Below are positions 41,764 through 51,782 of a stretch of DNA of 64,000 nt, piece by piece. The DNA lies in assembly GCF_008831085.1 (NCBI RefSeq), contig NZ_WBJY01000001.1, positions 2,093,338 through 2,157,337 on the forward strand, given 5' to 3'. The stretch is from Pseudoclavibacter endophyticus. GTDB taxonomy: Bacteria > Actinomycetota > Actinomycetes > Actinomycetales > Microbacteriaceae. Made by a program: the position numbers and the translations under genes. How positions within the stretch are numbered: the stretch's first letter is position 1; the number at the start of each line of letters is the position of its first letter. Below the pieces are notes generated by a model that saw only the letters and a program-made list of their open reading frames with translations, had not been told where the DNA came from and made no database searches.

Positions 41764-43215
41764 CTACAGCTCGCTGATCTCCTTGCGCGTCGGCACCACT
41801 GCCGGGTGCACGTTGGCGAGGTGCTCGGCGATGCGCACGACCTGCGACGAGTAGCCGAACTCGTTGTCGTACCAGACGTACACGACGAGGTTGGTGCCGT
41901 CGGCGATGGTCGCGAGCCCGTCGACGATGCCGGCGCGCGTCGTGCCGACGAAGTCGCTCGAGACCACCTCGCCCGACTCGATGTAGTCGATCTGCTGGCG
42001 CAGGTTCGAGTTCAGGGCCACCTGTCGCAGGTACACGTTGACCTCCTCGCGCGTCGCCGCGCGCTCGAGGCGCAGGTTCAGCACGGCCATCGACACGTCG
42101 GGCGTCGGCACGCGGATGGCGTTGCCGGTCAGCTTGCCCGCGAAGGAGGGCAGGGCCTTGGCGACCGCCTTGGCGGCGCCCGTCTCGGTGAGCACCATGT
42201 TGAGCCCGGCGGCCCGGCCGCGGCGCGCGCCCTTGTGGAAGTTGTCGATGAGGTTTTGGTCGTTCGTGAACGAGTGCACCGTCTCGACGTGGCCGTGCTC
42301 GACGCCGAACTTGTCGTCGAGCACCTTCAGCACCGGCGTGATCGCGTTGGTCGTGCATGAGGCGGCCGAGACGACGCGGTGCTCGTCGGTGATGTCCTCG
42401 TGGTTAATGCCGTGCACGATGTTCGGCAGCCCGCCCTTGCCGGGCGCCGTGAGCAACACGCGCGAGACGCCGTTCGACTTCAGGTGCTGCGACAGGCCGG
42501 CCTCGTCGCGCCACCGGCCCGTGTTGTCGATGACGATCGCGTTGCGGATGCCGTACGCCTCGTAGTCGACCGCGGCCGGGTCGTTCGAGTAGATGACCTG
42601 GATGAGCGAGCCGTTGGCGAGGATCGTGTTGTTCGTCGTGTCGACCGTGATCGTGCCCGCGAAGGGCCCGTGCACTGAGTCGCGGCGCAGGAGGCTCGCG
42701 CGCTTCTCGAGGTCGTCGTCCGACCCCTTCCGCACGACGATCGCGCGAAGGCGGAGCCCCTTGCCCGCACCGGCGTGCGCGATGAGGATGCGCGCCAGCA
42801 GACGGCCGATGCGCCCGAACCCGTAGAGCACGACATCGGCGCCGGAGTCTTCCGGCGAGATGCCGATCACGTCGGCCAGCTCGGTCTGCAGGAACTCGAG
42901 GAGGTCGCCGCCGCGCTCGTCGAAGCGCGTCGCGAGCTGACCTAGGTCGATCGACGCGGTCGTCAGCTCGAGCGTCTGCATCGCCGTCAGGATCGGCAGG
43001 GTCTTCTCGAGCTCGAGCTCGATGTCGTTGATCCGGCGCGCGTAGCGGTGCGCCTTGATGACCTCGATCGCCGAGAGGTTGATGAGGCGACGCCCGTGAA
43101 TGGAGGTGACCACGTTGTGCTCGCGGTAGAGGTTGCCAATGAGAGGGATCATCGACTCGGCCAACGCCACCCGCGAAAGCCACTCGCGCTGGGTCTGCAT
43201 GAAGTCGTCGGTCAT
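41764..43215 (-). CDS. gap: Glyceraldehyde-3-phosphate dehydrogenase, long form
   Basis: A 483-residue GAPDH interconverting glyceraldehyde-3-phosphate and 1,3-bisphosphoglycerate. About 120 residues precede the Rossmann motif GFGRIGRLLARI (about 130); the catalytic Cys lies in SAASCTTNAITPVLK (about 287) and the conserved WYDNEFGYSSQ is near the C-terminus. The usual enzyme has ~335 residues, so the N-terminal helical extension (EWLSRVALAESMIPLIGNLY) marks the long actinobacterial form resembling corynebacterial GapB, thought to work in gluconeogenesis with NADP. It is monocistronic, directly behind tRNA-Pro. Confidence 0.94.
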   Translation of the reverse strand: MTDDFMQTQREWLSRVALAESMIPLIGNLYREHNVVTSIHGRRLINLSAIEVIKAHRYARRINDIELELEKTLPILTAMQTLELTTASIDLGQLATRFDERGGDLLEFLQTELADVIGISPEDSGADVVLYGFGRIGRLLARILIAHAGAGKGLRLRAIVVRKGSDDDLEKRASLLRRDSVHGPFAGTITVDTTNNTILANGSLIQVIYSNDPAAVDYEAYGIRNAIVIDNTGRWRDEAGLSQHLKSNGVSRVLLTAPGKGGLPNIVHGINHEDITDEHRVVSAASCTTNAITPVLKVLDDKFGVEHGHVETVHSFTNDQNLIDNFHKGARRGRAAGLNMVLTETGAAKAVAKALPSFAGKLTGNAIRVPTPDVSMAVLNLRLERAATREEVNVYLRQVALNSNLRQQIDYIESGEVVSSDFVGTTRAGIVDGLATIADGTNLVVYVWYDNEFGYSSQVVRIAEHLANVHPAVVPTRKEISEL

Positions 43216-43402
43216 GGGTGCATCCTCCGTCGGTGCGGGCGAATTGGTACGGCGCCGGTGTTGCTGGCCCAGGCTGCAGAGCGGTGCAGTGCAGCGCGGT
43301 GCAGCAGGCGTTTCGGCGGGGTGACCGCCAGCGATAAGCCTACTGGGCGCAGCGTGTGCGCCACGGCCGCCGCCCGCACGGCCCCCGCCCGCAGGGCGAC
43401 GC

Positions 43403-44959
43403 CTACCGCCGCTTGCGCTTCTCGCGCACCCGCATGTTCACGACGATGGGGCTGCCAACGAAGCCGTACATCTCGCGCAGGCGCCGCTGGATGAACCGGC
43501 GGTACCCGGGGTCGAGGAAGCCGGTCGTGAACAGCACGAAGGTCGGCGGTCGCGACTGCGCCTGCGTGCCGAACAAGATGCGCGGCTGCTTCCCGCCACG
43601 AAGCGGGTGCGGGAACTCCTGCGTGAGCTCCGCGAGGAACGCGTTGAACTTCCCGGTCGGGATGCGCGTGTCCCAGCTCTCGAGGGAGGTCAGGAGCGCG
43701 GGCACGAGCTTCTCGAGGTGCCGCCCGGTCTTCGCCGAGATGTTCACGCGCGGCGCCCACGCCACGTGCGCGAGGTCCTGCTCGATCTCGCGCTCGAGCT
43801 GCCACCGGCGCTCGTCGCCGAGCTCATCCCACTTGTTGAACGCGAGCACGAGCGCCCGGCCCGACTCGAGCACGAGGTCGACGATGCGCACGTCCTGCAC
43901 GCCGATGGGCTCGATCACGTCGATCACGACGACCGCGACCTCCGCCTTCTCGAGCGCCGCGGTCGTGCGCAGCGACGCGTAGAAGTCGGCGCCCTGCTGG
44001 AGGTGCACCTTGCGGCGGATACCGGCCGTGTCGACGAAGCGCCAGATGTGGCCGCCGAGCTCGACCTGCTCGTCGATGGGGTCGCGCGTGGTGCCCGCGA
44101 GCGGGTTGACGACGACGCGCTCCTCCCCCGCCGCCTTGTTGAGCAGGCTCGACTTGCCGACGTTCGGACGGCCCAGGATTGCGACGCGCCGCGGCCCGCC
44201 GTACTCCTCCTTCGCCACCTTCGACACGTCGGGCAGCTGCGTCATGATGTGGTCGAGCAGGTCGGCGACCCCGCGTCCGTGCACCGCCGAGACGGGCCGG
44301 GGCTCCCCGAGCCCCAGGCTCCACAGCACCGCCGCGTTCGGTTCCTGCACCGCATCGTCGACCTTGTTGGCGGCGAGGATGACGGGCTTGTCGGATTGCC
44401 GCAGCATCGGCACGACACGCTCGTCCGTCGCGGTCGCCCCCACGTTGGCGTCGACGACGAAGAGCACGGCGTCGGCCAGCTCAATCGCGACCTCGGCCTG
44501 CTGCGCAACCGAGCGGTCGATGCCCTTCGCGTCGGGCTCCCAGCCGCCGGTGTCGACGAGCGTGAACCAGCGGCCGCCCCACTCGGCCTTGTACGAGACG
44601 CGATCGCGGGTCACGCCGGGCGTGTCCTCCACGACGGCCTCGCGCCTACCGATGATGCGGTTCACGAGCGCCGACTTGCCGACGTTCGGGCGGCCGACGA
44701 TCGCGAGCACGGGCAGCGCCGGCATGAGATACGTTCCATCGGCGTCGGTCTCGTGGCCCTGCAGCAGCTCGACGTCGTCGTCTTCGAGCTCGTAGTCGTC
44801 GAGCGACTGCCGCAGTGACTGGGTGCGGGCCTCTGCGATGTCGTCGTCGAGCTCGTTCACCCGGCGCGCGAACGCATCGAGCGCCTCGGGGTCGTGCGCC
44901 GCAGCGTCGTGGGCGTCGTCGTCGATTGGCGGGATGCTCGGGTCGGTTTCGTCGGTCAT
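43403..44959 (-). CDS. der: Ribosome-associated GTPase Der (EngA)
   Basis: A 518-residue double GTPase required for 50S subunit maturation. After an acidic ~80-residue N-terminal extension come two Ras-like G domains: [14 protein letters not shown] (about 87) with [14 protein letters not shown] and NKVD, and [14 protein letters not shown] (about 263) with [15 protein letters not shown] and NKWD. The C-terminal KH-like domain ends [13 protein letters not shown]. The ATG at 44957-44959 overlaps the cmk stop by one base. The acidic N-terminus is common in actinobacterial Der. Confidence 0.97.
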   Translation of the reverse strand: MTDETDPSIPPIDDDAHDAAAHDPEALDAFARRVNELDDDIAEARTQSLRQSLDDYELEDDDVELLQGHETDADGTYLMPALPVLAIVGRPNVGKSALVNRIIGRREAVVEDTPGVTRDRVSYKAEWGGRWFTLVDTGGWEPDAKGIDRSVAQQAEVAIELADAVLFVVDANVGATATDERVVPMLRQSDKPVILAANKVDDAVQEPNAAVLWSLGLGEPRPVSAVHGRGVADLLDHIMTQLPDVSKVAKEEYGGPRRVAILGRPNVGKSSLLNKAAGEERVVVNPLAGTTRDPIDEQVELGGHIWRFVDTAGIRRKVHLQQGADFYASLRTTAALEKAEVAVVVIDVIEPIGVQDVRIVDLVLESGRALVLAFNKWDELGDERRWQLEREIEQDLAHVAWAPRVNISAKTGRHLEKLVPALLTSLESWDTRIPTGKFNAFLAELTQEFPHPLRGGKQPRILFGTQAQSRPPTFVLFTTGFLDPGYRRFIQRRLREMYGFVGSPIVVNMRVREKRKRR

Positions 44960-45693
44960 CAAGACTCCTTCTCGTCGGTGCCGGCGGCGTCGAGGCCACA
45001 GCGCTCGCGAATGAGCTCCACCATGGCACCGATGGTTTGGCGAACGTCGAGCCTCGTCGAATCGAGCACCCGCACGCCGGGCGCCGGTTCGATGAAGTCG
45101 ACGACGCGGCGGTCTGCGGCGTCGCGTTGCGAGACCGAGGCGGCCACGGCGACGCGGTCCTCCCCCGCCCGCTCGGCGGCTCTGCGTTCGATGCGCACGG
45201 ATTCGTCGGCGGTCAGCAGGATGCGCACCGCAGCATCTGGCGCCACCACCGTCGTGACGTCACGGCCCTCCGCGATCGCGCCCGGGGCATCCCCCTCGGC
45301 GAGCACGCGGCGGAACGTGCGGTTCAGCGCCTCGCGCACCCGCGGCACGCGCGCGACCGCCGAGACGCGTCGCGACAGCTCGGTCGTGCGGATCGCCTCG
45401 GTCACGTCCGTGCCGGCGACGTAGACCCAGCGTTCGGCCGGCCGCAGCGCGATGCGGTACGTCGCCTCGAACTCCGGCAGGAGGGCGGCGACGGCATCGG
45501 CGTCGTCGAGGTCGATGCCGCGCTCGAGACCCAGCCAGGTCAGTGCCCGGTAGGCGGCGCCGGTGTCGAGGAAGTCGAAGCCGAGCTGCTCGGCGGCCGC
45601 ACGGCTGACCGACGACTTGCCGCTGCCGCTCGGGCCGTCGACTGCGACGACGACGCGGTGAAAGGCGGGCGCTTCGGTGCTCGCGGCGGTCAT
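44959..45693 (-). CDS. cmk: Cytidylate kinase
   Basis: A 244-residue (d)CMP kinase. The P-loop is [20 protein letters not shown] (about residues 13-32), then [14 protein letters not shown], the CMP-binding insert and the lid region with [27 protein letters not shown] and the [15 protein letters not shown] segment. It forms (d)CDP from (d)CMP and ATP. The ATG overlaps the tyrA stop (ATGA at 45690-45693) and its stop overlaps der, so tyrA-cmk-der form one translationally coupled operon. Confidence 0.96.
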   Translation of the reverse strand: MTAASTEAPAFHRVVVAVDGPSGSGKSSVSRAAAEQLGFDFLDTGAAYRALTWLGLERGIDLDDADAVAALLPEFEATYRIALRPAERWVYVAGTDVTEAIRTTELSRRVSAVARVPRVREALNRTFRRVLAEGDAPGAIAEGRDVTTVVAPDAAVRILLTADESVRIERRAAERAGEDRVAVAASVSQRDAADRRVVDFIEPAPGVRVLDSTRLDVRQTIGAMVELIRERCGLDAAGTDEKES

Positions 45694-46796
45694 GCGGCGA
45701 TCCGCCAATCGCGCTTCGTGAGCTCGTCGACGAGCTTCGCCCGCGCCTCCGGCACGACGAGGATCTCGACGAGCCCCACCTCGATGCCCTGCGAGTGCTC
45801 GATGCGGAAGTCCTCGATGTTGATCTCGGCGTCGCCGATGTCGGTCATGAGGCGGGCGAGCTGGCCAGGTCGGTCGGCGATCATGACGGTCACGCTCGCG
45901 AACTCGCGTCGCTTGCCGTGCTTGCCGGGCAGCCGCGCGACGCCGTCGTTGCCGGCCGCGATCGCCTCGGCGATGCGGCGCCTGGCACCGGGCTCGTCGA
46001 CGCCCTCGAGCGCCCCGGCCACCTCGTCGAGGTCGGCCGCGAAGCGCCGGAGCACCTTCGCCACGCGCGCCCCGTTGGCCGCGAGGATCTGCACCCACAG
46101 CGTCGGGTCGCTCGACGCGATCCGGGTCACGTCTCGAACCCCCTGGCCGGCGAGGGCGCTCGCGTCGTGCTCGTCATCGACGAGCCGCGCGGCGAGCAGC
46201 GACGAGATGAGCTGCGGCACGTGCGAGATGAGCGCAACCGCCTCATCGTGGTCGTCGGCCGACATGGGCACCGGCGTCGCGCCGAGGTCGAGCGCGAGGC
46301 CCTCGATCTCCTGCAGCCCGTGCACCGTGGTGTCCTCATGGGTCGCGATCACCCACGGTCGGCCGATGAAGAGGTCTGCGCGCCCCGAAAGGGGCCCGCC
46401 CGTCTCGCGCCCCGCCATCGGATGCGAGCCCACGTAGCGCCGCAGGTCGGCACCCGCGTCGCGCAGCTGCTGAAGGGGCTGCGACTTGACGCTCGCGACG
46501 TCGGTGACGATGGCATCCGGCCACGCCACGAGCGACTGCCCCACGACCTCCGCCGCCACGTCGGGCGGCACGCACACGACCACGATGCGGGGCGTGTCGG
46601 CCTCGCGCGCGTCGGTGGCGCGCACGGCCGGTGCGGGGCGGCCCGCCCCGTAATCGACCGAGAGGCGCAGCGCCGATGGGCTCGCGTCGCGCAGCAGCAC
46701 GTCGACGCCGAGCCGCCGCAGCCCGAGGCCCACGGAGGTGCCGAGCAGCCCCGTGCCGACCACGAGCACCGGCGAGTTGGTCCTGGTCGGGGTCAT
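45690..46796 (-). CDS. tyrA: Prephenate dehydrogenase
   Basis: A 368-residue enzyme converting prephenate to 4-hydroxyphenylpyruvate in tyrosine synthesis. The Rossmann motif is VVGTGLLGTSVGLGLRRLG (about residues 11-29). The catalytic region includes VTDVASVKSQPLQQL, the conserved GSHPMAGRETGGP with its His, and ALISHVPQLISSLLA. A C-terminal ACT domain (about 285-368, FASVTVMIADRPGQLARLMT) should give tyrosine feedback control. The ATG at 46794-46796 starts at the natural MTPTRTNSPVLVV; the longer frame is not used. Confidence 0.95.
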   Translation of the reverse strand: MTPTRTNSPVLVVGTGLLGTSVGLGLRRLGVDVLLRDASPSALRLSVDYGAGRPAPAVRATDAREADTPRIVVVCVPPDVAAEVVGQSLVAWPDAIVTDVASVKSQPLQQLRDAGADLRRYVGSHPMAGRETGGPLSGRADLFIGRPWVIATHEDTTVHGLQEIEGLALDLGATPVPMSADDHDEAVALISHVPQLISSLLAARLVDDEHDASALAGQGVRDVTRIASSDPTLWVQILAANGARVAKVLRRFAADLDEVAGALEGVDEPGARRRIAEAIAAGNDGVARLPGKHGKRREFASVTVMIADRPGQLARLMTDIGDAEINIEDFRIEHSQGIEVGLVEILVVPEARAKLVDELTKRDWRIAA

Positions 46797-46965
46797 GCGT
46801 GCATCCTCGTTCGTGCGTGTCGCTGCGGGTGGTGCCGGCTCGGGGGCGCGGGGGGTCAGGCGGGAGCGGCGTCCCTTCGGGGTGGCCGTGCGGCGCCCCG
46901 GACGCGGAAGGCGCCCAAGGTGCCATATTCCCACCCTGAAGGGTCAGCGCCCAACCGAGGGCGGG

Positions 46966-47620
46966 TCAGCGGCGACCCCTTGGTCCACCGCTGGGTCGCC
47001 CTCCGGGCCCACCGCCTGACCGTCCGCCGCCTGGTCGTCCGCCCGCGCGCCCTCCGCCGCGGTCGTCTCGGCCCCGGTCCGGGCGGTCATCTCGGCCCGG
47101 GCGATCGCCGCGGTCGTCACGGCCCCGGTCCGGGCGGTCGCCACCGTACGGACGGTCGCCACGGTCGTCACGGCCCCGGTCCGGGCGGTCGCCACGGTAC
47201 GGACGGTCACCACGGGCCGGGCGATCACCGCGGCCAGGGCGGTCGTCTCTGCCCGGGCGATCGCCACGCTCATCACGGCCACGGACCGGGCGATCGCCAC
47301 GGTACGGACGGTCACCACGGTCGTCACGGCCCCGGTCCGGGCGATCACCACGGTATGGACGGTCACCGCGGCCAGGGCGGTCGTCTCTGCCCGGGCGATC
47401 GCCACGCTCATCACGGCCACGGACCGGGCGGTCGCCACGGTCCGGGCGATCACCGCCGCCAGGGCGGTCGCCACGAGCCGGGCGATCACCGCCGCCAGGG
47501 CGGTCGCCACGAGCCGGGCGGTCGCCACGATCCGGACGATCACCACGGCTTTGGCGGTCGTCACGGCCCGGGCGGTCGCCGCGTCGGTCACTCGTGGGGC
47601 GGTCGCCGCGGCCGCCGCCA
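46966..47620. repeat. Low-complexity repeat tract encoding the RluB C-tail
   Basis: Degenerate 12-27-bp units built from GGGCGRTCGCCACGG- and GGTCRTCTCGGCC-like blocks, coding for GDRPxRG / RDDRGDRP repeats on the minus strand. Long identical stretches recur, for example 47245-47290 and 47371-47415, so unequal recombination and length variation between strains are expected. Confidence 0.8.
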
Positions 47621-49119
47621 CGGCGGTCGTCGCGGGAGTCCTCCCGCTCACGCTCTGGCCGGTCCTCGGGCCGCCGCTCGGCCCGTCGCGCAAGTCGCAG
47701 CAGCTTGCCGATCTCGGTGTTCGTCAGCTCGCGCGTCTCACCGGCGCGCAGCGTGCCGAGATGCAAGGGGCCGAAGCTGCGGCGCACGAGCTCGAGCACG
47801 GGGTGCCCGACGTGGTCGAGCATGCGGCGCACGATGCGGTTGCGGCCCGAGTGCAGCGTGAGCTCGATGAGCGTGGCGGAGTGGCTCGGCTGGTCGGCGT
47901 GGACGAGGGCCCGATCGGCCTTGATGAAGCCGTCCTCGAGCTCGAAGCCTTCGAGCAGCTGCTGCAGCGTCTGCGGCAGCACGCGCCCGCGCACCTTCGC
48001 CACGTAGGTCTTCTCGACGCCGTATGAGGGATGCGACAGCACGTGCGCGAGGTCGCCGTCGTTGGTGAGGATCAGCAGCCCGCTTGTGTCGCCGTCGAGG
48101 CGACCGACGTTGTAGATGCGGGCCGGGTAGTCGCGCGTGAACTGGCGCAGGTCGGGACGGCCCTGGTCGTCCTGCATGGTCGAGACAACGCCGGTCGGCT
48201 TGTTCAGCAGCACGTAGCGCATCGACTGGTCGAGTTGCACGGGCGTGCCGTCGACCTCGATCCGGTCGCGCTCCGGGTGCACCCGCGATCCGAGCTCCGT
48301 GATCGTCGTGCCGTTGACCGTCACGCGACCCGTGATGATGTACTCCTCGCACACGCGACGCGAGGCGACGCCCGCGTTCGCGAGGGCCTTCTGCAAGCGC
48401 ATCGAACCGTCGACGTCCTGGGCGCGGCGTGCGGCGGCATCGCGGGCGTCCGCATCCGGGGCGGTCTCGTCCCGGGTATGCCCCCCATCGACGCCGGCAC
48501 CGTCGGCGGACCGGGGCATCGGAACATCGGTGAAGTCCTCGAGCGAGTATCCGCCCTCCGGGCGCCGTTGGGCAGCCTGGCGAACGGCCTCCTGGCCGGC
48601 ACGGTCGTAGCGTTCGGTACCGGCTCGCGTGCTGTTTCGGGGGCGGTCGTAGCTACTGCTCTGCGACGACCGGCCCTCGAAGCGGCGCGCGGGGCGCTCG
48701 CTGCGCTGCGAGCGATCGTACTCGCGCCGCTCCGGGCGATCCCCGCGCTCCGTACGCCCGTATTCACGCCGCTCAGGGCGCTCCCCGCGCTCGTACTCAC
48801 GCCGTTCAGGGCGGTCGCCGCGCTGCCCGCGATCGTACTCACGCCGCTCCGGGCGGTCGCCGCGCTCCGTACGCCCATACTCACGCCGCTCGGGACGCTC
48901 TCCGCGCCCTCGCTCGGTGCGTCCCCGGTCGCGATCTCCGCGCTCCGTGCGCCCCGGGCCGCGATCTGCGCGCTCCGCGCTCTCCGGGAGCTCGCCTCGA
49001 TTTCCGCGCTCGCCGCGCTCCGAGCGCGTGCGTCCGCGTCGTACGCCGCCGCCCTCGAAGCGGTCACGCCGGCCGCTTCCCCCGCGGGGCCCGCCGCTGC
49101 GGTCGGGTCGTTCACTCAT
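46966..49119 (-). CDS. rluB: 23S rRNA pseudouridine synthase RluB with disordered R/D/G-rich arms
   Basis: A 717-residue RsuA/RluB-type pseudouridine synthase. The central catalytic part (about residues 233-480) holds an S4 domain (MRLQKALANAGVASRRVCEE), KPTGVVSTM, the active-site GRLDGDTSGLLILTNDG (catalytic Asp about 340) and HSGRNRIVRRML. It is flanked by a ~230-residue N-arm of ERPERREY/GDRPERREYDR repeats and a ~230-residue C-arm of GDRPxRGDRPxRGRDDR repeats. Such arms occur in actinobacterial RluB and may bind RNA. The ATG overlaps the scpB stop by 8 bp. The enzyme modifies helix 89-93 region uridines in 23S rRNA in known homologues. Confidence 0.92.
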   Translation of the reverse strand: MSERPDRSGGPRGGSGRRDRFEGGGVRRGRTRSERGERGNRGELPESAERADRGPGRTERGDRDRGRTERGRGERPERREYGRTERGDRPERREYDRGQRGDRPERREYERGERPERREYGRTERGDRPERREYDRSQRSERPARRFEGRSSQSSSYDRPRNSTRAGTERYDRAGQEAVRQAAQRRPEGGYSLEDFTDVPMPRSADGAGVDGGHTRDETAPDADARDAAARRAQDVDGSMRLQKALANAGVASRRVCEEYIITGRVTVNGTTITELGSRVHPERDRIEVDGTPVQLDQSMRYVLLNKPTGVVSTMQDDQGRPDLRQFTRDYPARIYNVGRLDGDTSGLLILTNDGDLAHVLSHPSYGVEKTYVAKVRGRVLPQTLQQLLEGFELEDGFIKADRALVHADQPSHSATLIELTLHSGRNRIVRRMLDHVGHPVLELVRRSFGPLHLGTLRAGETRELTNTEIGKLLRLARRAERRPEDRPEREREDSRDDRRGGGRGDRPTSDRRGDRPGRDDRQSRGDRPDRGDRPARGDRPGGGDRPARGDRPGGGDRPDRGDRPVRGRDERGDRPGRDDRPGRGDRPYRGDRPDRGRDDRGDRPYRGDRPVRGRDERGDRPGRDDRPGRGDRPARGDRPYRGDRPDRGRDDRGDRPYGGDRPDRGRDDRGDRPGRDDRPDRGRDDRGGGRAGGRPGGGRSGGGPGGRPSGGPRGRR
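48690..48960. repeat. Repeat tract encoding the RluB N-arm
   Basis: Tandem ~24-45-bp units (CGCTCCGGGCG / CCGCGCTCCGTACGCCC blocks) coding for ERPERREYGRTERGDRPERREYDR-type units on the minus strand (unit broken here: ERPERREY, GRTERGDRP). Confidence 0.75.
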
Positions 49120-49741
49120 GCAATCCATCCTGCCCGTCATCGAGGAGCGGCGAGATCTTCGGCAGCTCATCGAGACTGTTGATTCCCAACTGCACGAGCA
49201 GCTGGTCGGTCGTCACGTAGCGGGTCGCGCCGGTGACGGGGTCGTGGCCGTTCTCCGTGATGAGACCCCTGGCCGCCAGCGTGCGAACGACCGAGTCGAC
49301 CCCGACCGCGCGGATCTGTGCCACCTGGCTTCTCGTCACGGGCTGCCGGTACGCGATGACGGCGAGCGTCTCGAGCGCCGCCTGCGACAGCTTGGTCGGC
49401 GTGCGCGTGAGCACGAAATCTGCCACGAGGTCGTCGTAGGCCGCTCGCGAGTACACGCGCCAGCCCCCGCCCACCTCGCGCAGTTCGAACCCGCGCACGG
49501 GCCCGCCGGTCTCGCCATTGTAGTCGCTCACGAGCCGCGCGACGGCCGCCCGCACATCGCCGACGGGTCGACTGGTGGCGGTGGCGAGCGACACGAGCGA
49601 GATCGGCTCGTCGGCCACCATGAGCATGGCCTCGATGGCCCGGTCGAGATCGACGGGTGCGTCCGCGCCGCCGGGCGTGCCCGATGGCACGGGCACGTCC
49701 TCATCGACGGCTTCGTCGCGCGCGTGGGGTTCAGCGGTCAA
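49112..49741 (-). CDS. scpB: Segregation and condensation protein B
   Basis: A 209-residue kleisin-interacting subunit of the SMC-ScpAB condensin. Two winged-helix domains are seen: DLDRAIEAMLMVADEPISLV up to RVYSRAAYDDLVADFVL, and the characteristic LSQAALETLAVIAYRQPVTR with RGVDS-equivalent RAVGVDSVVRTLAARGLI. The start is the TTG at 49739-49741 (TAEPHARDEAVD), 11 bp inside scpA with GGAG six bases ahead; no suitable ATG exists at the correct position. Confidence 0.93.
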   Translation of the reverse strand: MTAEPHARDEAVDEDVPVPSGTPGGADAPVDLDRAIEAMLMVADEPISLVSLATATSRPVGDVRAAVARLVSDYNGETGGPVRGFELREVGGGWRVYSRAAYDDLVADFVLTRTPTKLSQAALETLAVIAYRQPVTRSQVAQIRAVGVDSVVRTLAARGLITENGHDPVTGATRYVTTDQLLVQLGINSLDELPKISPLLDDGQDGLHE

Positions 49742-50589
49742 AGTCGGCTCCGAGGGTCGCAAGGTCGTCGTCGTTCCAGCGTTCCGCATCCCACGTGACC
49801 GTGAGCACCCCGAGCGGCTCGTCCTGAGCGAACGAGAGCGCCGAACGCCGATATAGCTCGAGCACGGCGAGGAACCGCGCGACGACGATGCCCGTCGCAT
49901 CGGCGTCCGCGATGAGTTCACCGAACGTCTTCGGCGCTCCGTCGGCGAGCCGCTCGATGACCACGGCCGCCTGCTCCCGGATGCTCACGAGGGGCGCATG
50001 CAGGTGGCTCAGCCCGACCTCGGGCTCGGGCTTGGGTGCGAGCGCGGCGGTCGCCAGCGCGGCGAAGTCGTCGACGGACAGCGTCCACACGAGCTCGGGC
50101 AGCCGTTCCCGCAGCGCCGGCTCGAGTGGCACGTTGCGCGGGGTGCGCGTGTCTTCGATGCCGAGCCGCGCAGAGAACCACGCCGTGGCCTCCTTGAAGG
50201 CGCGGTACTGCAGCAGGCGCGCGAACAGCAGGTCCCGTGCCTCGAGCACGGCGACGGCCTCGGCATCGACGTACTCCCCCTGCGGCAGCAGGCTCACGAT
50301 CTTCATGTCGAGCAGCGTCGCCGCGACAACGATGAACTCGCTCGCGCGCTCGAGCTCTTCGTCGCGCTGGAGGGTGCGCACGTAGCGGATGAACTCGTCG
50401 GTCACGCGGCTGAGCGCGATCTCCGTGATATCGAGCTCGTGCTTCGAGATCAGCGTGAGCAGCAGATCGAAGGGGCCGTCGAAGACGCCGACCGAGACGC
50501 GGAAGTCGAGCGACTCCTCCGTGTCCCGCCCGCTCACGCCCGGGGTCGGGCCGCCGCTGCCGCCGGAATCGACGGCGAGCTCGATCGCC

Positions 50590-50606
<17 letters not shown>
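49731..50606 (-). CDS. scpA: Segregation and condensation protein A
   Basis: A 291-residue kleisin of the SMC complex that compacts and segregates the chromosome. The N-terminal SMC-binding part has FRVSVGVFDGPFDLLLTLIS and KHELDITEIALSRVTDEFIR, the middle ASEFIVVAATLLDMKIVSLL, and the C-terminal winged helix FGELIADADATGIVVARFLA, VLELYRRSALSFAQDEPLG. The GTG at 50604-50606 overlaps the parA 3' end by 17 bp; the frame upstream of it is shadow sequence. Confidence 0.93.
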
Positions 50607-51639
<1,033 letters not shown>

Positions 51640-51782
51640 GCGTGCCTCCCCTCCTGGACCGTCTCGCGGCTTGGACGCGAGCCTACGACGGCCACGCCGC
51701 GACCGGGTGACCGACGCACCTCTCCGACCAGCGCATCCCCGCCCTCGCTTCAACCTCAAGTTGAAGGTCAGGCGCGCGAACG

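Noticed and set aside
46966..47620. Tandem repeats that could suggest a CRISPR array
   Set aside because: Units are short, degenerate, without unique spacers of constant length, and are in frame inside rluB.
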